From Bifidobacterium sp. ESL0790 (lineage in GTDB: Bacteria; Actinomycetota; Actinomycetes; Actinomycetales; Bifidobacteriaceae): DNA of 64,000 nucleotides. The DNA is taken from NCBI RefSeq assembly GCF_029395435.1, contig NZ_CP113915.1, forward strand, positions 62,001-126,000. Reading direction: 5' to 3'. Below the pieces are notes generated by a model. That model did no database searches, was not told the DNA's origin, and saw only the letters and a program-made list of their open reading frames with translations. The position numbers and the translations under genes are program-made. Each line of letters starts with the position of its first letter. Within the stretch, counting starts at the first letter, position 1. Positions 44,567-52,949 of the stretch are shown piece after piece.

Positions 44567-45352
44567 ATGAGCGAAGTTGCGAATGAGACGAATAAGAACA
44601 ATGGCGACGACGATGGTCTGATTGGCCGCCAATCCCCTGATATTCCTGGGCGCTTCGGCGAGCCCATGTCGGTCGGCCACGTCCAATATTCGCACGGCGG
44701 CGGCAAGGCCGCGCTTTCGCGTCCGCTGTTCCTGTGTCTGCATGGCTGGGGTTCCAACGAGGCCGATCTGGCGGACATGATGCGCTACGTCGCGCCCTAC
44801 AACGATTTCGCCTCGCTGCGTGCTCCGCTGGTGCTGCAGGAGGAGGGGCCGGGCGAGTTTGGCTCCGGTTCCGGCGCGTTCAGCTGGTTCCATGAGGGCG
44901 TGCCGACCGGTGATGACCTCGACCGCGACATCTTCGCTGCGGCCACCGCCGTCGACAACTGGGTGGAAGAGCATATCGAATCCGGTCGCGACATCGTGCC
45001 CATCGGCTTCTCGCAGGGCGCGGCGCTCGCGATTCATTTGCTGCGCGTCAATCCGAAGCGTTATCGCGCCGTCGTCGCGCTCTCTGGTTTCGTGGCCCGT
45101 GGCTCGGTGCCCGGCACCGCTCCCGCCGACAGCGAGCTTGATGTGTTTCAGGTTCCGGTGTTCTACGGCTATGGCGACCGCGATTCCGTCTTGCCGAAGT
45201 ACGAGCTCAAGGCCACGTGCGCCTGGCTTGAGGAGCATACCTGGCTCACCGCGAAGGACTACCGCACCCTAGACCACGCCGTCAGCCTCGAGGAGTTCAC
45301 CGACATCCGCCAGTGGCTGGTCCTCAATAACATCTCCTCCGGCATCGAATAG
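44567..45352 (+). CDS. Alpha/beta-hydrolase carboxylesterase/phospholipase family
   Basis: 261 aa. Serine hydrolase of the carboxylesterase/phospholipase group. Nucleophile motif PIGFSQGAALAIHLL (Ser near 146), acid in YGYGDRDSVLP, and His in LDHAVSLEEF near the C-terminus. The oxyanion region is LCLHGWGSNEADL. There is no signal peptide, so it is cytosolic. Such enzymes cleave short-chain esters or lysophospholipids; substrate unknown. ATG at 44567 preceded by TTGAGG. Convergent with the antiporter gene. The extra N-terminal 30 residues are polar and not conserved in the family. Confidence 0.83.
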   Translation: MSEVANETNKNNGDDDGLIGRQSPDIPGRFGEPMSVGHVQYSHGGGKAALSRPLFLCLHGWGSNEADLADMMRYVAPYNDFASLRAPLVLQEEGPGEFGSGSGAFSWFHEGVPTGDDLDRDIFAAATAVDNWVEEHIESGRDIVPIGFSQGAALAIHLLRVNPKRYRAVVALSGFVARGSVPGTAPADSELDVFQVPVFYGYGDRDSVLPKYELKATCAWLEEHTWLTAKDYRTLDHAVSLEEFTDIRQWLVLNNISSGIE

Positions 45353-45371
45353 CGCTTCGCCTAGCCGATGA

Positions 45372-45492
45372 GAGCGCGATCTATCGAGCGCGAAAGAGCG
45401 ATGGGGACCCAACTGGAGTATGTTTTTTCAACACCAATAGCCCAGTGAGCTTCTCGTAGCTGAAGTGAGCGCGAAGTATCGAACGCGAAGGA
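45372..45492. repeat. Two copies of a 26-bp direct repeat between convergent genes
   Basis: Copy one is 45372-45397 and copy two is 45467-45492. 22 of 26 bases match, built on GAGCGCGA...TATCGA.CGCGAA. Function unknown; it may be a remnant of a dispersed repeat. Confidence 0.45.
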
Positions 45493-45531
45493 TGCAGGTC
45501 GAAATTAGTGTGTTCGCGCAGTCAGATACCG

Positions 45532-47607
45532 TTATAACTCAGCGTCTGCGTCGACCTGCATCACATACACATTCCTTCTCAAATACTTCGCTTGGCCCCT
45601 GGTAATCTCCCCATCCTCGAGCATGTTCTGAATCTCCTCGAGCTCAATGGCGAAGCTTTCGTGCTTGGCCTCGTCGATCCGAGAGATGGTGTCGGCGCTG
45701 CGGTTGAAGTTCCCGCGGCTGCGCAGCTCGGCCAGCGCGCGGCGATAGTCGAGGATGAGCAGCGAGCAGTATTCGATGGGGTAGTTGCCTTCGCGCATCT
45801 CTTCGTAAAGCTTGTCGATGACGTAGTTGATGGCGTCGATCTGTGTGGAGCGCATGTAGTTGTAGATCTCGTTTTCGGTCAGGATCGGCGCGCTGCGACG
45901 GATCTTGTGGTTGGCCCGCCTGGCCAACGTGACGATGCGCCGCTTCATCCGATGTGCGCGTCCGCGTATCTGCGAGACCGCCGGATGGTTGTTCTTCTTG
46001 TCGTTGGTGTGGCGCAGCGTGTCCATGATTTGGTCGAGCATGCGCTCGCACGCCTCGATCTGCAGCTCCTGAGCGTGCTTGTCCATCGTCTCGTCGGCCT
46101 TGGTGGTGTTGAGCCGTTCCTTGACGTAGTCCTTCTCCCAATGCAGCGCGTCGATCTGCAGCGCCTCAAGCCTCGTGTTGTCGATTGATCCCATGCGCTG
46201 GCGCAGACGGGTGATGCGCCCGTTGTACGAGTCGATGATCGGCAGCAGCACGCTGCGGTTCTCGTCGGTAACGCGGTTGCTGAGCTCCTCGACGGTCCTG
46301 CGCAGCACCTCGATGCTGATGGTTTTGAGCTGTGAGTCCGTCTCCGCGGAATCCTTGCTGGGCGCGAGCAGCGGCAGCATGAAGTTGGCGAGCAGCAGGG
46401 TGACCACGATGACGCCGGAGGCCACGAATATCAGCTCGTTACGCATCGGGAACGCCTCGCCCGTCTGCAGGGTGTAGGGGATGGTGAACATCAACGAAAG
46501 CGTGATGGTACCTTTTGCCCCGCCAAAGGTCATCACCGCGGCGTCACGCAACGAGCGCGGCTTGCGGCGGAACCGGTTGCCGTCGGGGTCGCGTTTGGGC
46601 GCGGCGATGAGCCAGACCCACAGGAACCGCACGATGATGGCGATGACCGAGACCAGCAGGATGATGGCCACAAGCATGCCGTTGCTCACCACATGGTCGT
46701 CCCAGCTGGCGCGCATGGCGCCGGGCAGCTGCATGCCCAGCAGGATGAAGACGGTACCGTTGAGACTGAACGAGAGCACCGACCACACGCTGCTCGAGAC
46801 GATGTTGGTTCGCGCCGCGTTCGGGCTGATGCCGGTGTGGTCGAAGTGGACGGTCAGGCCGAACGCCACCACGGCGAGGATGCCGGAGACGTGAATCAGG
46901 TCGTCGGCGGCGAGATAGACCAGGAACGGCAGGAAGAGCTCCATCAGGATGCGAGTGGTCATGGTTTCCCAGCCGAGCCTGCGCACCAGGCCGAAGATCC
47001 AGTTGGCGAGCACGCCCGCGAGCAGGCCGATTACGACGCCGCCGACGAAGGAGAGGATGAATTCCTTGGTGGCCGTGGCCATGGAGAAGCTGCCGGTCAC
47101 TGCCGCGAGGATGGCGAACTGGAAGCCGATGACGCCCGATGCGTCGTTGAACAGCGATTCGCCTTGCAGGATGCCCTTCTGTTCCTTGCTGAACGAGGCC
47201 TCGCTGGAAAGTGAGGAAACCGCCACGGCGTCGGTGGGTCCGAGCGCGGCGCCGAGCGCGAAGGCCGCGGCCAGGGGAATCGCCGGCCATACGGCGTGCA
47301 GCGCGAATCCGATGATCACCATCGTGCCCAGCGCCAGCCCGATGGCCATGGGAAGCGAGTATTTGAGCGTCTTGTATAGCGTCGGCTTGTCGATTTCGTG
47401 CGCTTCGAGGTAGAGCAGCGGCGCGATGAACAGGACCATGAAGAGGGCCGGGTTGAGCTTCACGTCGGGGAACGAGGGCAGGTAGGTCACCGCCACGCCC
47501 AGCGCGATCTGGACCAGCGGCGTGGATATTCGTGGGATGAACCTGCTGATGAACGACGAGAGCACGACGGCTCCCAGGATGCACAGGATCAGCTCGAAAA
47601 TTTCCAC
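45532..47607 (-). CDS. Na+/H+ antiporter, CPA1 (NhaP-like) family
   Basis: 691 aa. The first 420 residues are a 12-13-span CPA1 antiporter with ALGAALGPTDAVAVSSL (TDPVAV-type motif) and ESLFNDASGVIGF (FNDAxG). The remaining 270 residues are cytosolic and largely helical, with RRTVEELSNRV and many Arg/Glu-rich helices, an unusually long regulatory tail. It exchanges external protons for cytosolic sodium or other monovalent cations and helps set pH. The start codon is GTG at 47607 with AAAGG about 11 nt upstream. Monocistronic. Membrane-topology and family motifs leave little doubt; ion selectivity is not visible. Confidence 0.88.
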   Translation of the reverse strand: MEIFELILCILGAVVLSSFISRFIPRISTPLVQIALGVAVTYLPSFPDVKLNPALFMVLFIAPLLYLEAHEIDKPTLYKTLKYSLPMAIGLALGTMVIIGFALHAVWPAIPLAAAFALGAALGPTDAVAVSSLSSEASFSKEQKGILQGESLFNDASGVIGFQFAILAAVTGSFSMATATKEFILSFVGGVVIGLLAGVLANWIFGLVRRLGWETMTTRILMELFLPFLVYLAADDLIHVSGILAVVAFGLTVHFDHTGISPNAARTNIVSSSVWSVLSFSLNGTVFILLGMQLPGAMRASWDDHVVSNGMLVAIILLVSVIAIIVRFLWVWLIAAPKRDPDGNRFRRKPRSLRDAAVMTFGGAKGTITLSLMFTIPYTLQTGEAFPMRNELIFVASGVIVVTLLLANFMLPLLAPSKDSAETDSQLKTISIEVLRRTVEELSNRVTDENRSVLLPIIDSYNGRITRLRQRMGSIDNTRLEALQIDALHWEKDYVKERLNTTKADETMDKHAQELQIEACERMLDQIMDTLRHTNDKKNNHPAVSQIRGRAHRMKRRIVTLARRANHKIRRSAPILTENEIYNYMRSTQIDAINYVIDKLYEEMREGNYPIEYCSLLILDYRRALAELRSRGNFNRSADTISRIDEAKHESFAIELEEIQNMLEDGEITRGQAKYLRRNVYVMQVDADAEL

Positions 47608-48418
47608 AGACTACAGTACCTTTCTCGTCGTTGCGCCCGCCGTCTTTTGGCGGTTTGTGTGTGATGATGCCGGTTGACTCGCTCCAGACGCAGGTGCTTA
47701 TTCCAGTGCCGATGCGCGTCGGCTACTTTCGCATCCGTTCGGCTTCGTTGTCTGGCTGTGTTCGAAGCCGGCGTCCAGTGCTTCCGATTGTCTCCACACG
47801 TCGGGCCGGTCGTTGAAAACAACCGTGGCCAGCCACTTCTTGCGGTCTGTGCGTTGTCACTCGGAGCTTTCTTCCGAGACCTCTGGTCGCTGTTGCCGTG
47901 TCCAGTCACTTCCCGCTGCCTGGGCACTCGTCACCCGGAGTCTCCTCCGGAGCTTCCGCTTGCCGCTGCCGTTTCTGCCGTTTTTTGACGTGGCCTTTTT
48001 GGAGCTAGTCATCTTGCGCTGTGGCATCCGACATCATCGTTTGCAGTTATACATATACTTACATTTTTCACTATACATGACGCTTGTTTGCCCTAGCGCT
48101 TCGTTACGCCCCGAGCGTTCCGCCCGCTCTTCGGCGGCGTATTTCGAGCAGATTGGGTCTCGACGTTATCTGTTTTTCTGTCGTTGCTGCTTCCGACGGC
48201 ATATTTCGGACGGGAATTCGTGATATTCGGTCCGTTCGTTGCCATCAAGGGTTTATGTTGGCAGAGTTCGGATATTCTTGACCCGGTTCTCGTCTGTTCT
48301 CTGCCGTTTGGAGGTTCGCTGACATCGCGGTCAGCAGATTGAGATGAGTTCTTTTAATTGCTTTATCGCTGAGGTTCATGGCACCAATAACGGGACGCAT
48401 GTTTATACACTGGGAGCT
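47608..48418. other. Intergenic region without a supported gene
   Basis: About 810 bp between the divergent antiporter and tadA. Open frames here are short, overlap on both strands and lack ribosome binding sites. An AT-rich patch lies near 48030-48085. No RNA gene or riboswitch is recognised. Confidence 0.45.
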
Positions 48419-49006
48419 ATGAATATCAAGGACGCGATGGGCGAGGCACTGCGATTGGCCCGCGAGGCCGCAATCGAAGGCGAGGTGCCGGTTGGTGCGG
48501 TAGTGTTGGATGCCAATGGCAACATCATCGGCCGTGGCCGGAACCGTCGCGAGATTGACGACGACCCGCTGGCCCATGCCGAGGTGGAGGCCATGCGTGA
48601 TGCGGCCACGCGGCTTGGTGCCGCCGCGAATCGCTTGACGTCCAATAAGAATGACACAAATACACGTAGTAATTCCGCCAGAGATTGGGATTCGGCTTCA
48701 AAGGACGATATGCTTTTCGTGCCGGCCTCCACCAATGCAAGGCCGCGCTCGCAAAAGGGTTGGAATCTCGCCGATTGCACGCTTGTGGTCACCCTTGAAC
48801 CCTGCCCGATGTGCGCCGGCGCCGCCCTGCAGACCCACATCGGCCGCATCGTGTTCGGCGCGTGGGATGAGAAACTTGGCGCATGCGGATCGGTCTGGGA
48901 CATCCCGCGAGACCCGCACATCGGCGCCCAACCCGAGGTCTTCGGTGGCGTGCGCGAGCAGGAATGCGCCCAGCTCCTCACCGATTTCTTCTCGGCGAAA
49001 CGGTAG
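48419..49006 (+). CDS. tadA: tRNA-specific adenosine deaminase TadA
   Basis: 195 aa. Cytidine/deoxycytidylate-deaminase fold with zinc ligands HAE (53-55) and PCPMC (128-132). TadA converts A34 to inosine in tRNA-Arg(ACG). The usual spacing between these motifs is about 30 residues; here a 48-residue polar insert (about 66-113, Asn/Ser/Arg-rich) separates them. The reading frame is intact across it. ATG at 48419 with GGGAG two nt upstream is accepted for its fit to family N-termini (MxxAL.LA..A). A 75-nt in-frame extension upstream lacks support. An inverted repeat follows about 180 bp past the stop. Confidence 0.9.
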   Translation: MNIKDAMGEALRLAREAAIEGEVPVGAVVLDANGNIIGRGRNRREIDDDPLAHAEVEAMRDAATRLGAAANRLTSNKNDTNTRSNSARDWDSASKDDMLFVPASTNARPRSQKGWNLADCTLVVTLEPCPMCAGAALQTHIGRIVFGAWDEKLGACGSVWDIPRDPHIGAQPEVFGGVREQECAQLLTDFFSAKR

Positions 49007-49184
49007 TGGCATTATCTTCATATGTTGGTTTGTAATGAATTCGTGAAGAACTCGTCGTTTTTGCAGCACTAGTGAGCGTTTTGGGCCTTTTTGCCGTTCC
49101 CTGCTATGCCGAGAATAAGTGTGGAATACCGCATCGTTGGAATTCCGCCGTTTTGTAATTTCTGATTCCAGCAGACGCCATATC

Positions 49185-49235
49185 AATGCAGCACTAAACT
49201 TATATTCCGAATATTTCAGCGGTTAGTGCTGCATT
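49185..49235. repeat. Nested inverted repeat between convergent genes
   Basis: Arms AATGCAGCACTAA (49185-49197) and TTAGTGCTGCATT (49223-49235) are exact, and the 25-nt loop holds ATATTC-GAATAT. A third GCAGCACTA lies at 49063-49071. It could be a bidirectional terminator or a small palindromic repeat. Confidence 0.55.
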
Positions 49236-49355
49236 CATCGACGTGGTTGTGTCCCTGGCGCGGCTGCACCCCCCTATTATCCGAATAAGTATGATGATGT
49301 GCTGTTCGCACGGTTATTCCGAATTATGGAATTATGAAAAAAATATGCGTATCGC

Positions 49356-50225
49356 CTATTTCCGCGCGAGCTTCGGCCCAACGCCGGGTGTGATCTTAAG
49401 CGCCGTCCACGCCGAACGCAGCATGATGATAAAGAGGTATGCGGCGAGCAGATAAGCCCCCAGCCGTGCCGAAATGCCTTCTGCGATTCTCGCGCCAAAC
49501 GGCGTGGCCACGGCGGCCGCGATGCCCAGTATCAGCCCGTTGCGCAGATGGACAAGCCCACGCTTCCAATTGGCGATGGTGCCGGTGATGGCGCTGGGAA
49601 ACATGGCGAGCAGCGAAGTCCCGCGCGCGATGAGGTCGCTGGCCCCGAAGAAGAGCGAAAGCGTGGGCACGGTGATCGCTCCGCCGCCGATGCCGAGCAG
49701 CGCCGAAAGCATGCCGATGATGATGCCGAGGGCAATGAGCAGAATGCCTTTGACGACGGTGATGTGGATTGAGGAGTGGCGTGACGGCGTGAACACCAGC
49801 TGCGAGACCACCATCACGGCGAGGAACGCCACGAAGAACCAGCGCAGGAAAAGTTCGGGCAGGCGCGAAAGCAGCCAACTGCCGATCTGAGAGCCGATGA
49901 TTGTGCCGACCACCATGAGCAGCGCCGCCAGCCAATCCACATTGCCCGCCGTCGCGTACGAGACCACGCCCGATATCGAAAGTGGGATGATGGCCGCCAG
50001 CGAGGTAGCCGCCGCGTGGCGTTGGCTCATACCCAGCCACACCAGCGCCGGCACGATGATGGAGCCGCCGCCGATGCCGAAAAGCCCGGAGAACGCGCCC
50101 GCCACAAGCCCCACGACGATCATGACGACGATTTGCTGGGTTTGGCTGCGCTTGGCGTCCGGCTCAATTTTCGGCTCGCCGTTTTCACCGCCATCGGTTC
50201 GTCGCTCGTCCGTTTGCTCGCTCAT
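49356..50225 (-). CDS. TauE/SafE family sulfite/sulfonate exporter-like protein
   Basis: 289 aa with eight predicted membrane spans. A typical pair of repeats is seen: VVGLVAGAFSGLFGIGGGSIIVPALV and LIALGIIIGMLSALLGIGGGAITVPTL, each with the GIGGG motif. The family moves sulfur oxyanions or organosulfonates, though many members are uncharacterised. The first 24 residues are polar and cytosolic. ATG at 50225 after GAAGGCGGGC. Located downstream of asnB on the same strand with about 235 bp between; the fold-back repeat lies in that gap. Confidence 0.85.
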   Translation of the reverse strand: MSEQTDERRTDGGENGEPKIEPDAKRSQTQQIVVMIVVGLVAGAFSGLFGIGGGSIIVPALVWLGMSQRHAAATSLAAIIPLSISGVVSYATAGNVDWLAALLMVVGTIIGSQIGSWLLSRLPELFLRWFFVAFLAVMVVSQLVFTPSRHSSIHITVVKGILLIALGIIIGMLSALLGIGGGAITVPTLSLFFGASDLIARGTSLLAMFPSAITGTIANWKRGLVHLRNGLILGIAAAVATPFGARIAEGISARLGAYLLAAYLFIIMLRSAWTALKITPGVGPKLARK

Positions 50226-50390
50226 GCCCGCCTTCTGTCGCTGTCGCCTCTGCCGGCTTTATCGTCCTTATTATCCCGTCGCCGCGGCCACGACGTCTCC
50301 GTCGCGCCGCCGATGACCCGCTATGCGAACCATGATAGGGCGGAATCGCCGATTATTGGGCATATCCGACTTAATATGACCGCAGAAAAA

Positions 50391-50450
50391 GAATCCCGCT
50401 GGAAAACGTACGTTCCAAAGTCCGAAAACGTACGCTTTCCAGCAGGATTC
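50391..50450. repeat. Long fold-back element, copy 2 of a dispersed family
   Basis: GAATCCCGCTGGAAA (50391-50405) and TTTCCAGCAGGATTC (50436-50450), 14 of 15 paired, around two direct copies of AAAACGTACG at 50403-50412 and 50425-50434. It shares 23 of 25 bases with part of the element at 12867-12956. It ends 10 bp before the asnB stop codon (minus strand), so it may terminate asnB. Confidence 0.7.
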
Positions 50451-50459
50451 CTTGATTAT

Positions 50460-52418
50460 TCAGACCAGCACCCCGTCGTCCATGAACTTCTGCACATCCG
50501 GCTGCAGATGCTCGTAACGTTCCCGCGTCCCGTCGAAGTCGACGAAGAAAAGCTTGTACCAGGTCAGGAACGTGAAGATGTTCCAGATTTGGCGGCGCGC
50601 GTCCACTTTGCCGTCGAAGTTGTCTTGCAAGAGCGTCAGAATCCGGTCCTGCTCGAAGAACTGAGCCACCCAATCCTCAGAGAAGAGCGCCCGCACCTGC
50701 GCGCAATACTTCTCCTCGCGCAGCCACGCCTTGATTGGCGTCGGGAACCCGAGCTTCGGCCGCTTCGACCATTCCTCCGGCAGGTGCCGGCTGGCGGCCT
50801 TGCGGAAGATGTCCTTGGAATCGTGCTCGTTGAGCAGCTTCGAGGAGGGGATGGTGTTCGCCAGCTCGGCCACCTCGCGGTCGAGGTAGGGCACGCGCAG
50901 CTCGAGCGAATGCGCCATCGAGATCTTGTCGGCCTTCTGCAAAATGTCGCTGAACATGAAGTGGTGCAGGTCGATGTACTGCATCTGCTTGAGTTCCTCG
51001 GCGCCGGCCACCTTGTCGAAGTCCTCCTGATAGATGCCGTTGACCGTCAGCGAATTGCGGTATTCCGGCTGCAGCACATTGTTGGCCTCCGAGGAGCTGA
51101 AGATTGTCGGCTGCTCCATCGTGTAGCCCCAGGCCTGCCCGGTGTAGTACTCGCGCGGGTGCGCGGCCTGCGTGTAGATCTGGGTGCGTCCCGGGAAGTT
51201 CGGCAGCGTCTTGGCGGTGCTGGCGATCACCTTGCGGATGCCGTTGGGCAGCTTGTGCACGCCCGAGGCGAAGTCCCAGATCGCCTTGCTCTTGGTGTGC
51301 ACGCCATAGTTGATATAGCCCGCGAACAGCTCGTCCGCGCCCTCGCCGGAAAGCACGACGGTCACCTTCTTGCGCGCCAGGCGGCAGAGGTACCACAGCG
51401 GAATCACCGACGGGTTCGCGTCCGGCTCGTCCAAGTGGTATTGCATCTCGGCGAAGTCCTCGAACGCCTCGTCGCCCTTCACGCTGTATTGGTTGAAATG
51501 CAGCCCCTCGTGGTCCGCGAGCTCCTTGGCCTTGCCGGCCTCGTCGAACGGTCCCTCATCGAAGTTGACGCTGAAGACCTCCTCGGGCCGCAGAATCGAG
51601 GTCACGTAGCTGGAATCCACGCCTTCGGAGAGGAAAGCGCCCACCGGCACATCGGCGATGTGGTGCGCCTCGACGGACTCCTCGACGGTTTTGTCGATCT
51701 CGTCGATGGTCTCCTCATCGCTGCGCTGGTAATCGATATCGTAGTGCGCATCCCAGTACTCGTGGATGTCGAGCTTGTCGTCCTTATATTCGAACCAATG
51801 GCCGGCCGGGAAGCGGTAGACGCCCTTGAAGAACGTCTCCTTGAGGTCGTTGTACTGGTTCATCAGGAACGGCTTGACGGCCTTCTCGTTGAGTTCCTTC
51901 TTGAAGTTCGGATGCACGAGGAACGACTTGATTTCGGAGCCGATAATAAAGGTGCCGTCTTCGTGATAGTAGTAAAGCGGCTTGATGCCGAAGAAGTCGC
52001 GAGCGCCGAACATGGCTTTTTTGTTGTCGTCCCAGATGAGGAAGGCGAACATGCCGCGCACGCGCCCGAGCAGCCCTTCCATGCCCCACTCTTCATAGCC
52101 GTGCAGCAGCACTTCGGTGTCGGCCTCGGTGCGGAACGTGTGGCCGGCCGCCAGCAGTTCCTTGCGCAGGCTCTTGTAGTTGTAGATCTCGCCGTTGAAG
52201 GTGATGAGGATGGACTCGTCCTCGTTGAAGATCGGCTGCTTGCCGCCCTTGAGATCGATGACGCTCAGGCGCCGGAAGCCCATGGCCACCTGGTCGTTCG
52301 TGTAGAATCCGCTGCCTTTGACGTTGGGTCCGCGATGCTGGATCATCTTCATCATCGACTGGATCGTCAGGTCCTTGTCAAGCACCTTGCGGTCAGAAAA
52401 AGCGATGATGCCGCACAT
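50460..52418 (-). CDS. asnB: Asparagine synthase (glutamine-hydrolysing) AsnB
   Basis: 652 aa. N-terminal class II glutaminase: Cys2 after Met (MCGIIAF), RGPN, and FNGEIYNY with the oxyanion region. C-terminal ATP-pyrophosphatase/synthetase domain with SEGVDSS at 264-270, where the usual motif is SGGVDSS. It amidates aspartate using glutamine and ATP. The Gly-to-Glu change in the pyrophosphate loop is notable but the rest of the domain is intact (VVLSGEGADELFAGY, PYLDREV). ATG at 52418 with AGGAGG 4 nt upstream. Monocistronic, divergent from the trehalose gene. Confidence 0.92.
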   Translation of the reverse strand: MCGIIAFSDRKVLDKDLTIQSMMKMIQHRGPNVKGSGFYTNDQVAMGFRRLSVIDLKGGKQPIFNEDESILITFNGEIYNYKSLRKELLAAGHTFRTEADTEVLLHGYEEWGMEGLLGRVRGMFAFLIWDDNKKAMFGARDFFGIKPLYYYHEDGTFIIGSEIKSFLVHPNFKKELNEKAVKPFLMNQYNDLKETFFKGVYRFPAGHWFEYKDDKLDIHEYWDAHYDIDYQRSDEETIDEIDKTVEESVEAHHIADVPVGAFLSEGVDSSYVTSILRPEEVFSVNFDEGPFDEAGKAKELADHEGLHFNQYSVKGDEAFEDFAEMQYHLDEPDANPSVIPLWYLCRLARKKVTVVLSGEGADELFAGYINYGVHTKSKAIWDFASGVHKLPNGIRKVIASTAKTLPNFPGRTQIYTQAAHPREYYTGQAWGYTMEQPTIFSSSEANNVLQPEYRNSLTVNGIYQEDFDKVAGAEELKQMQYIDLHHFMFSDILQKADKISMAHSLELRVPYLDREVAELANTIPSSKLLNEHDSKDIFRKAASRHLPEEWSKRPKLGFPTPIKAWLREEKYCAQVRALFSEDWVAQFFEQDRILTLLQDNFDGKVDARRQIWNIFTFLTWYKLFFVDFDGTRERYEHLQPDVQKFMDDGVLV

Positions 52419-52515
52419 ACGTCCTCCTACGGTTTGGGTTCACATTCATGCGTTCGCCATGCGCGCTCGCATTCATATATCTGTTGCTTCTCACAAGGAT
52501 AGTGGTGGTTCTGTC

Positions 52516-52529
52516 AATTCAGCTGAATT
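52516..52529. promoter_or_regulatory. Perfect 14-bp palindrome upstream of asnB
   Basis: AATTCAGCTGAATT, about 100 bp upstream of the asnB start and 420 bp upstream of the trehalose gene. It may be a regulator site. No known regulator is assigned. Confidence 0.3.
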
Positions 52530-52593
52530 TCTTGTGCCCACTTGGTGGAGAAAGGGGCGCGCGGTGCGTGGCTGGTTTCGTTCGGATTTCGTT

Positions 52594-52713
52594 GACACCC
52601 TGACGATGCTCATGCGATACCCCTAGTGGCACCCTCATTGATACCTGCAAAGATTCCGACGACACCCTGACAAGGGGTTCCGTTGATACTTCACCGACCC
52701 CTAGGTGGTACCC
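52594..52713. promoter_or_regulatory. Repeated motifs in the asnB/otsAB divergent region
   Basis: GACACCCTGAC occurs at 52594-52604 and 52661-52671. ACCCCTAGTGGCACCC (52619-52634) and ACCCCTAGGTGGTACCC (52697-52713) are near-identical. These look like paired sites for one or two regulators. No family is recognised. Confidence 0.35.
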
Positions 52714-52751
52714 GCTCCACCACCCTTGAAAAACCCTTGCTATACACGGCC

Positions 52752-52794
52752 TTGTGAGAAGTAGTTCACAAACTACACGCGATTAACTTATAAT
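52752..52794 (+). promoter_or_regulatory. Promoter of the trehalose-6-phosphate synthase/phosphatase gene
   Basis: -35 TTCACA (52765-52770), 18-bp spacer, -10 TATAAT (52789-52794). TTGTGA (52752-52757) and TCACAA (52766-52771) form an inverted repeat overlapping the -35, a likely repressor site. The start codon is 155 bp downstream. Confidence 0.5.
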
Positions 52795-52949
52795 AAAGGT
52801 ATAAATGTGACCTGTTTCGACTGGGAGCGCAGGTCGTGATGTGGTTTCGCGCAGTGCGTGCCGCCGATCGCGGCCGGGGATGTCTGGTTCTCTTGCGGCT
52901 CGTGTCAATCCGGGTTGTCGGTTTCGCTGATGAAATGTGAGGTGTCGGG

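Noticed and set aside
50016..52502. 828-codon plus-strand frame opposite asnB
   Set aside because: Antisense artefact; asnB on the minus strand has all family motifs and an AGGAGG site.
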